A DNA stretch of 13,905 bases from Paracoccaceae bacterium (GTDB taxonomy: Bacteria; Pseudomonadota; Alphaproteobacteria; Rhodobacterales; Rhodobacteraceae), in assembly GCA_003564655.1 (NCBI GenBank), contig PXES01000260.1, forward strand, positions 1 to 13,905, read 5' to 3'. Made by a program: the position numbers and the translations under genes. Below the pieces are notes generated by a model. It saw only the letters and a program-made list of their open reading frames with translations, had not been told where the DNA came from and ran no database searches. Positions 8,926 through 13,905 of the stretch are shown piece by piece; position 1 is the first letter of the stretch, and each line of letters starts with the position of its first letter.

Positions 8926-9251
8926 TGGCTCAGAGTGCCACCGACCCGCGCCTGCTGCTGCTGTCGCCCGGCGACAGTGTCTATGTGCTGCGTGATCAGG
9001 TGGCGGCGGGCGAGGTGATGGAGGTGAAGGGCCACCGCATCACGGTTCCGGTGGCGCTGGGGCTGGGCCACAAGATCGCGCGGGTGCCGGTCGCGGCGGG
9101 TGAGAGGGTCATCAAATACGGCGCACCCATCGGATCGGCCCGCATTGACATCGCGCCCGGTGATCATGTCCATCTTCACAACCTGCGCAGCGATTACACG
9201 CCCACCCATTCGCGCGACGCCGCCTCGGACAAGGGGAAGACGACCACATGA
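8925..9251 (+). CDS. UxaA-family dehydratase, small SAF-domain subunit
   Basis: The 108-residue product is a stand-alone SAF domain as found at the N-terminus of altronate dehydratase (UxaA) and as small subunits such as SuyA. Motifs seen are GDSVYVLRDQVAAGE (16-30), the GLGHKIARVPVAAGERVIKYG block (from 46) and GSARIDIAPGDHVHLHNL. It should pair with the product of the next gene to form the active dehydratase for a sugar acid. It overlaps the RraA-like gene by one base and the large-subunit gene by 4 nt, consistent with equal production. The polar tail SRDAASDKGKTTT is probably disordered. Confidence 0.92.
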   Translation: MAQSATDPRLLLLSPGDSVYVLRDQVAAGEVMEVKGHRITVPVALGLGHKIARVPVAAGERVIKYGAPIGSARIDIAPGDHVHLHNLRSDYTPTHSRDAASDKGKTTT

Positions 9252-10489
9252 GCGACACCATCGAAGCCGACACCCGCCAGCCGACCCATGGCAAGGCGAC
9301 CACCCTGCGCGGCTATCCGCGCAGCGACGGACGCAAGGGCATCCGCAACGTGATTGCGGTGGCCTATCTGGTGGAATGCGCCCATCACGTCGCCCGCGAG
9401 ATTGCCGGGATCGACCGCGCGGCGGCGCATGTCATCGGCTTTCCGGGCTGCTTTCCCAACCCCTACGCGCAGAAGATGATGGAACGGCTGTGCACGCACC
9501 CGAATGTCGGCGCGGTGATGATCGTCTCGCTGGGCTGCGAAAGCTTCGACCGCGAACGCCTGGCCCGCGTGGTGGCGGAGAGCGGGCGCCCAGTGGAAAC
9601 GCTGGTGATCCAGAACGCGGGCGGCACGCGCAGCACCATTGCCGCCGGGCAGGGCTGGGTGCGCGCGCGGGCCGCCGAACTCGCCGCCGCGCCCACCGTG
9701 CCGATGGACGTGTCGGAACTGGTGGTGGGCACGGTCTGCGGCGGGTCGGACGGCACATCGGGGATCACCGGCAACCCGGCGGCGGGCGTGGCCTTCGACA
9801 AGCTGGTCGCGGCAGGCGCCACCTGCATTTTTGAGGAAACCGGCGAACTGATCGGCTGCGAGGAGATCATGGCCGCCCGCGCCGCCACGCCCGCGCTGGC
9901 AGAAGAGTTGCGCGCCAGTGTCGAGAAGGCCGCGCGCTACTACGCGACCCTGGGCTTCGGCAGCTTCGCCGCCGGCAATGCCGAGGGCGGGCTGACCACC
10001 ATCGAGGAGAAATCGCTGGGCGCCTACATGAAATCCGGCCAGTCGCCCATTTCGGGCCTGATCAAGCCCGGCGACATCCCGCCGCGCGGGGGGCTTTACC
10101 TGATGGATGTGGTGCCTGACGGCGAGGTGCGCTTCGGCTTTCCCAACATCTCGGACAATGCCGAGATCGTCGAGATGATGGCCTCGGGCGCGCATTGCAC
10201 GCTGTTTGTGACCGGGCGCGGCTCGGTCGTGGGCTCGGCGCTGGCGCCGGTCATCAAGATCGCCGCGAACCCGCATATGTATCGCCGCCTTTCCGAGGAC
10301 ATGGACATCAACGCCGGGCGGATACTGGAGGGCGAGGCTTCGGTCGCCGAGGTGGGTGGCGAGATTTTCGATTTCGTCTGTGCCTTGGCGTCGGGGCAAC
10401 AAAGCGCCTCCGAGGTATTGGGCCATCAGGAATTCATCCTGACCTACAAGAGTTTCGAACCGATCGGCCCGGCCTGCCTGCCGGTCTGA
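9248..10489 (+). CDS. UxaA-family dehydratase, large subunit
   Basis: The 413-residue product is the main domain of the altronate/galactarate dehydratase family. The family motif GYPRSDGRKGIRN is at 22-34. Conserved cysteines appear in GFPGCFPN (C68), SLGCES (C97) and VCGGSDGTSGITGNPA (C164), as expected for a metal-dependent lyase, and SGAHCTLFVTGRGSVVGSALAPVIKI lies in the C-terminal part. With the SAF subunit it should dehydrate an aldonic acid. In Campylobacter jejuni a comparable split UxaA pair sits in the L-fucose locus with an SDR, an amidohydrolase and a DUF718 mutarotase, which supports a role in L-fuconate (or D-arabinonate) dehydration. Substrate is not proven by sequence. Confidence 0.92.
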   Translation: MSDTIEADTRQPTHGKATTLRGYPRSDGRKGIRNVIAVAYLVECAHHVAREIAGIDRAAAHVIGFPGCFPNPYAQKMMERLCTHPNVGAVMIVSLGCESFDRERLARVVAESGRPVETLVIQNAGGTRSTIAAGQGWVRARAAELAAAPTVPMDVSELVVGTVCGGSDGTSGITGNPAAGVAFDKLVAAGATCIFEETGELIGCEEIMAARAATPALAEELRASVEKAARYYATLGFGSFAAGNAEGGLTTIEEKSLGAYMKSGQSPISGLIKPGDIPPRGGLYLMDVVPDGEVRFGFPNISDNAEIVEMMASGAHCTLFVTGRGSVVGSALAPVIKIAANPHMYRRLSEDMDINAGRILEGEASVAEVGGEIFDFVCALASGQQSASEVLGHQEFILTYKSFEPIGPACLPV

Positions 10490-10496
10490 ACGCATG

Positions 10497-10503
10497 AAGG
10501 AGG
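10497..10503 (+). promoter_or_regulatory. Perfect Shine-Dalgarno of the SDR gene
   Basis: AAGGAGG, a full complement to the 16S rRNA tail, lies 4 nt ahead of ATG 10508. It is the strongest such site in the catabolic block and sits where translational coupling is lost (18-nt gap). Confidence 0.75.
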
Positions 10504-10507
10504 ACAC

Positions 10508-11257
10508 ATGGGACGACTGACCGGCAAGACCGCGCTTTTGAGCGCCGCAGGGCAGGGGATCGGCCGCGCCTCGGCGCTGGCCATGGCGCGCGAGGGGGCG
10601 CGTGTGATCGCCACCGACATCAACCCCGACACGCTGGCCGCGCTGGCGGACGAGGCCGAGGGGCTGACGCTGGAAACCCGCGTGCTGGACGTGCGCGATG
10701 CCGATGCCGTGGCACAGGCCGCCCGCGATCTGCCCGCACCCGATGTGCTGTTCAACTGCGCGGGCTTTGTCGCGCATGGCACCATTCTGGACTGTGACGA
10801 GGATGCCTGGGCCTTCAACCTCGATCTGAACATGACGGCCATGTATCGCATGATCCGCGCCTTCCTGCCGGGGATGCTGGAGGCGGGTGGCGGGTCGATC
10901 ATCAACATGGCCTCGGTTGCGTCCTCGATCATCGCCGCGCCCAACCGTTTTGTCTATGGCGCCACCAAGGCGGGCGTGATCGGCATGACCAAGTCGGTGG
11001 CCGCCGATTTCGTGACGCAAGGCATCCGCTGCAACGCCATCTGCCCCGGCACCGTGCAGAGCCCGTCGCTCGAGGACCGGATCTCGGCCATGGGCGACTA
11101 TGACACCGCGCGCGCGGCCTTCATCGCCCGCCAGCCCATGGGCCGGATCGGCACGGCGGAAGAGGTGGCGGCGCTGGTGGTGTGGCTGGCCAGCGACGAG
11201 AGCGCCTTTGTCACCGGGCAGGCGCATGTGATCGACGGCGGCTGGGCGAATACCTGA
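10508..11257 (+). CDS. SDR, 2-keto-3-deoxy-L-fuconate dehydrogenase-like
   Basis: The 249-residue product is a classical short-chain dehydrogenase. It has the nucleotide loop AAGQGIG (13-19), acidic D37 (ATDIN) indicating NAD preference, NCAG (83-86), and the catalytic set N108, S136, Y150 and K154 (YGATK). The run VLFNCAGFVAHGTILDC, then INMASVASS, then IRCNAICPGTVQSPSLEDRI strongly resembles BDH2/DHRS6-like enzymes and the bacterial 2-keto-3-deoxy-L-fuconate dehydrogenases of the Xanthomonas L-fucose pathway, which oxidise C4 to give the 2,4-diketo acid. An alternative role is L-fucose dehydrogenase, the step otherwise missing here. The C-terminal TGQAHVIDGGW is standard. No FAH-type hydrolase, the usual next enzyme, is in the window. 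Confidence 0.92.
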   Translation: MGRLTGKTALLSAAGQGIGRASALAMAREGARVIATDINPDTLAALADEAEGLTLETRVLDVRDADAVAQAARDLPAPDVLFNCAGFVAHGTILDCDEDAWAFNLDLNMTAMYRMIRAFLPGMLEAGGGSIINMASVASSIIAAPNRFVYGATKAGVIGMTKSVAADFVTQGIRCNAICPGTVQSPSLEDRISAMGDYDTARAAFIARQPMGRIGTAEEVAALVVWLASDESAFVTGQAHVIDGGWANT

Positions 11258-11294
11258 GCCCGCGCCGCACAACGCAAAATGGGGGAGGCACGCC

Positions 11295-12146
11295 ATGGAC
11301 TTCATCGACACGCATCAGCACCTGATCTATCGCGACCGGCTGGGCTATGGCTGGACCGAAGGGATCGACGCGCTTGCGACGGGGGATTTCACGGTCGCGG
11401 ATTACCAGTCGCTGACCGAAGGACGCGGCATTGCCGGGACCGTGTTCATGGAATGCGCCGTGGATGACGCCGATTATCAGACCGAGGCGCGCCTCTTCGC
11501 CGATCTGATGCGCCAGCCCGGATCGGGGATGCTGGCGCAGATCGCCTCATGCCGCCCCGAGGACGAGGCCGGCTTCACCGACTGGCTGGACGAGGCGGCA
11601 AGCCTGGGCGCGGTGGGCTTTCGCCGCGTCCTGCATGTGGTCCCCGACGAGGTCTCGCAGACCCCGACCTTTCGCGCCGGGGTGGCCGAGATCGGGCGCC
11701 GGGGGCAAAGCTTCGATGTCTGCGTGCTGGCGCGGCAACTGCCCATCGCCCGCGCGCTGGCCGAGGCTTGCCCGGAGACGCTGATGGTGCTGAATCACTG
11801 TGGCGTGCCCGATATTGCAGGGGGCGCGTTCGACGACTGGGCCGCCGGGATCCGGCTGGTTGCGCAATGCGAGAACATGCATGTCAAGCTGTCGGGGCTA
11901 ACCGCCTATTGCGCCCCGGCCGCGCGCGATCTGGGCACGCTGCGCCCCTGGGTCGATCATGTGCTGGAGTGTTTCGGGCCCGCGCGCATGGTCTGGGGCG
12001 GGGACTGGCCAGTGGTCAATCTGGGCTCGGGCCTGCCCGAGTGGATCGACCTGTCGCGCGCGCTTCTGGCGCAACTCTCGACGGCGGAAGCAGAGGCCGT
12101 CGCGCACCGTAACGCCCGGCGCGTCTATCGCCTGCCTGCGGAGTGA
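11295..12146 (+). CDS. COG3618 amidohydrolase, L-fuconolactonase/L-rhamnonolactonase-like
   Basis: The 283-residue product is a metal-dependent TIM-barrel hydrolase (amidohydrolase 2 family). Visible sites are DTHQHL (H7, H9), GFRRVLH (109-115 region), LNHCGVPD (H168), KLSGL (198-202) and WGGDWPV (D237), the usual order for sugar-lactone hydrolases of this group. It should open an aldonolactone (L-fucono- or L-rhamnono-lactone type) produced by a sugar dehydrogenase, giving the aldonic acid used by the dehydratases upstream. A GGGGGAGG site (11281 onward) precedes ATG 11295. It is the last gene before a 162-nt gap and likely closes the operon. Confidence 0.9.
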   Translation: MDFIDTHQHLIYRDRLGYGWTEGIDALATGDFTVADYQSLTEGRGIAGTVFMECAVDDADYQTEARLFADLMRQPGSGMLAQIASCRPEDEAGFTDWLDEAASLGAVGFRRVLHVVPDEVSQTPTFRAGVAEIGRRGQSFDVCVLARQLPIARALAEACPETLMVLNHCGVPDIAGGAFDDWAAGIRLVAQCENMHVKLSGLTAYCAPAARDLGTLRPWVDHVLECFGPARMVWGGDWPVVNLGSGLPEWIDLSRALLAQLSTAEAEAVAHRNARRVYRLPAE

Positions 12147-12308
12147 GGGGCCCGCGCCGGTGCATGGCGCAATGCGCAGGGCGAGCGACGGATCGGCGCG
12201 CGATCGCCTGTGCAAGAAGCGTGATGCCCCAGCCGGGGCTGGTCCCTTGACCTTGAGCGACGCGATGGGCTACGGGGTGGCACGCCGAAGCTCAGAAGGC
12301 GAGATCTC
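12147..12308 (+). other. Intergenic gap, probable operon boundary
   Basis: No gene is supported in this 162-nt stretch. It holds small inverted repeats: GCGCC/GGCGC at 12154-12170 with a 7-nt loop, GATCG/CGATC at 12191-12205, and CCAGC/GCTGG at 12229-12242 with a 4-nt loop. None is followed by a T-run, so none is a convincing intrinsic terminator. It is the largest gap in the window and separates sugar catabolism from glycosyltransferase genes. Confidence 0.6.
12247..12276 (+). promoter_or_regulatory. Weak candidate promoter for the glycosyltransferase operon
   Basis: TTGACC at 12247-12252 is a good -35-like hexamer. The best -10 position 17-18 nt further (around TACGGG, 12271-12276) is poor. 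Its place just upstream of the GT2 gene is suitable, but the match is weak. Confidence 0.25.
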
Positions 12309-13088
12309 ATGCATGATGCCGCCGGACATTCGGTCACCGTCTCGATTGTCGTGCCGCTCCGGAACGAAGCCCTGAACCTCGCGCCGCTGGTCGACGAGAT
12401 TGCCGTGGCGGGCGCGCATTTCGCACCCTTCGAGGCGATCCTCGTCGATGACGGCTCGACCGATGACACCCGCGCTGTCGCCCAGCGGTTGCAGGCCGAC
12501 CGCCCCTGGCTGCGCGTCATCGCGCATGATCCGGGCGGCGGGCAGTCGGCGGCTGTTCACAGCGGCGTGCTGGCCGCCCGCGCGGCCATCATCGCGACGC
12601 TGGACGGCGACGGGCAGAACCCGCCTGCGGAACTGCCGCGACTGGTGGCGCCGCTGCTGGCAGGGGACGCGCCCGAAGACCTCGGGCTGGTCGCGGGCCA
12701 GCGCACGGGGCGGCGCGATACGCTGTCGCGCAGGCTGGCGTCGGGTTTCGCCAACGGGCTGCGCGCGCGCGTTCTGGGCGACGGGACGCGCGACACGGGC
12801 TGCGGCCTCAAGGCGTTTCGGCGCGACGCCTATCTGGCGCTGCCCTTCTTCAACCACCAGCATCGCTTCCTGCCCGCGCTTTTCGCCCGCGACGGCTGGT
12901 CGATCCAGCATGTCGATGTCAGCCACCGCGCGCGGGGGGCGGGGCGGTCCAACTACACAAATCTCGGTCGCGCGCTGGTCGGCATCGTCGATCTGGCGGG
13001 GGTGGCCTGGCTGATCCGGCGGCGCAAGCGCTGTCGCGGCCGCGAACTGGCACCGCGCGCGCAAGCCGCGCTGGCCGACGGAAAGTGA
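12309..13088 (+). CDS. GT2 glycosyltransferase, dolichol-phosphate-mannose-synthase-like
   Basis: The 259-residue GT-A fold protein shows VSIVVPLRNEALNLAPL (11-27), VDDGSTDDT (46-54), GGGQSAAVHSG (76-86) and the metal-binding DGDGQNPP (D99, D101). A DTGCGLKAFRRDAY acceptor-side motif and HRARGAGRSNY follow. This is the DPM1/ArnC-like group that transfers a sugar from a nucleotide donor to a polyprenyl phosphate at the inner membrane. It lacks the C-terminal pair of membrane helices of ArnC; only one moderately hydrophobic helix (about 214-228) precedes a basic tail. The lipid-linked sugar is probably used by the GT39 protein two genes on. An AAGGCGAG site precedes the ATG. Confidence 0.92.
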   Translation: MHDAAGHSVTVSIVVPLRNEALNLAPLVDEIAVAGAHFAPFEAILVDDGSTDDTRAVAQRLQADRPWLRVIAHDPGGGQSAAVHSGVLAARAAIIATLDGDGQNPPAELPRLVAPLLAGDAPEDLGLVAGQRTGRRDTLSRRLASGFANGLRARVLGDGTRDTGCGLKAFRRDAYLALPFFNHQHRFLPALFARDGWSIQHVDVSHRARGAGRSNYTNLGRALVGIVDLAGVAWLIRRRKRCRGRELAPRAQAALADGK

Positions 13089-13097
13089 GAGACTGAC

Positions 13098-13403
13098 ATG
13101 GAATTCCTCTGGCGCGTCCTCAATGTCGGGGACTGGACCGAATTCTGGTGGGTGGTGGTCGGGCTGACCGGGCAACTTCTGTTCACCATGCGCTTCCTGA
13201 TCCAGTGGGTCACGTCCGAGCGCCAGCGCAAGTCGGTGATCCCGATCGCCTTCTGGTATTTTTCGCTGGGTGGCGGGATCGTGCTGCTGAGCTACGCGAT
13301 CTGGCGCGCGGACCCGGTGTTCATCATCGGCCAGTCCACTGGCATCATCATCTATTCCCGTAATCTGTGGCTGATCCATGTCGAACGACGCGAAGCCCTC
13401 TGA
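13098..13403 (+). CDS. Stand-alone LAB_N membrane protein (lipid-A-disaccharide synthase N-terminal domain-like)
   Basis: The 101-residue protein has three hydrophobic segments. It carries the LAB_N signature (FTMRFLIQWVTSERQ, then SVIPIAFWYFSLGGG, then FIIGQSTGIIIYSRNLWLI). The domain is named from its fusion to some LpxB proteins but is often encoded alone beside glycosyltransferases; its biochemical role is not established. Here it sits between a GT2 and a GT39 gene, 9 nt after the first and overlapping the second by 26 nt, which suggests a role in handling or flipping the lipid-linked sugar. That role is inference. Confidence 0.9.
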   Translation: MEFLWRVLNVGDWTEFWWVVVGLTGQLLFTMRFLIQWVTSERQRKSVIPIAFWYFSLGGGIVLLSYAIWRADPVFIIGQSTGIIIYSRNLWLIHVERREAL

Positions 13404-13905
13404 GGCGGACCGCACCGGCCTTGGCGACTGGCTGACCGCGCTCGACGCGTCAGTGGCGCGGCTGGCAGAGGCGCCGCTGTGGCGGGTGCGGGTGCTGCTC
13501 GCGGCGCTGACGCTGGCGGTCATGCTGCCTGCCTTCTTCACCATGTCGGTGACGGATCGCGATGAGGGGCGCTTCATCCAGGCCAGCAAGCAGATGGCCG
13601 AGACCGGCGATCTCATCGACATCCGTTTTCAGGACGAGGCGCGGCACAAGAAGCCCGTGGGCATCTACTGGATCCAGGCGGCGCTCGTCACCGCCGCGGG
13701 CGGCCCCGAGGCGGCGGCGCCCTGGGTCTACCGTCTGCCCTCGCTTGCCGGCGCGGTGGCGGCAGTGCTCCTGACCCATGCGGCGGCGACAACGCTGGCC
13801 GGGCCGCGCGCGGGCCTGGGCGCGGGGTTCGTCATGGCCGCGACGCTGGTGCTGGGGGCCGAGGCGCGCATCGCCAAGACCGACGCGGCGATGCTGGCGT
13901 TCACC
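13378..13905 (+). CDS. GT39/ArnT-like membrane glycosyltransferase (5' part, cut by window end)
   Basis: A frame opens at ATG 13378 and stays open to the last base (176 codons), so the stop is outside the window. The translation starts MSNDAKPSEADRTG, has a first membrane helix at about 37-55, and then TDRDEGRFIQASKQMAETGD (59-78), where the acidic DRDE is the expected catalytic loop of GT39/ArnT enzymes. The KKPVGIYWIQAAL segment (91-103), typical of the family, is followed by more membrane helices. These proteins transfer a sugar from polyprenyl phosphate to lipid A, glycan or protein on the periplasmic side. The start overlaps the LAB_N gene by 26 nt; no strong ribosome site is seen, so translation is probably coupled. 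Confidence 0.88.
   Translation, partial: MSNDAKPSEADRTGLGDWLTALDASVARLAEAPLWRVRVLLAALTLAVMLPAFFTMSVTDRDEGRFIQASKQMAETGDLIDIRFQDEARHKKPVGIYWIQAALVTAAGGPEAAAPWVYRLPSLAGAVAAVLLTHAAATTLAGPRAGLGAGFVMAATLVLGAEARIAKTDAAMLAFT

Noticed and set aside
12147..12308. Small RNA, tRNA or riboswitch in the gap
   Set aside because: No cloverleaf, conserved riboswitch core or strong structured element could be recognised; only short stems typical of GC-rich DNA.
12270..13622. Long minus-strand open frame opposite the glycosyltransferase operon
   Set aside because: It overlaps three recognised + strand genes and shows no family features.

Overview
The window is GC-rich, almost fully coding and entirely on the + strand. 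Codon use, the gene families and the GT2 / LAB_N / GT39 trio at the right end suggest an alphaproteobacterium, most likely Rhodobacteraceae (inference from family resemblance; no marker gene is present). Long open frames on the minus strand are GC-driven shadows.

Region A (1-2526): the 3' end of an unidentified gene, a solute-binding-protein-like gene without a signal peptide that is broken by an in-frame TAG at 998-1000, and a CaiB/BaiF family CoA-transferase. The three reading frames overlap (8 nt, then 4 nt), so they are probably co-translated.

Region B (2577-6819): a complete CUT1-type carbohydrate ABC importer in the order secreted binding protein, permease, permease, UgpC/MalK-like ATPase. 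A 12-bp GC hairpin with a 4-nt loop lies just after the binding-protein gene.

Region C (6819-12146): a sugar-acid catabolic block in tight overlap with the ATPase gene. It encodes a mandelate-racemase/muconate-lactonizing-type dehydratase, an L-rhamnose/L-fucose-type mutarotase, an RraA-like putative aldolase, both halves of a UxaA-type dehydratase as separate genes, an SDR resembling 2-keto-3-deoxy-L-fuconate dehydrogenase, and a COG3618 amidohydrolase of the L-fuconolactonase/L-rhamnonolactonase type. The natural reading is uptake of a 6-deoxyhexose (L-fucose-like) or related sugar, anomer interconversion, oxidation (dehydrogenase not in the window), lactone opening, dehydration to a 2-keto-3-deoxy acid, then cleavage by RraA-like aldolysis or oxidation by the SDR. 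Two unrelated dehydratases and two possible exits from the keto-deoxy acid make this an unusual mix. No regulator, sugar dehydrogenase or FAH-type diketo-acid hydrolase is visible.

Region D (12147-13905): a 162-nt gap marks a likely operon boundary. A second operon follows: a DPM1-like GT2 glycosyltransferase, a stand-alone lipid-A-disaccharide-synthase N-terminal-domain (LAB_N) membrane protein, and the start of a GT39/ArnT-like membrane glycosyltransferase cut by the window end. These probably act on lipid-linked sugars at the envelope.
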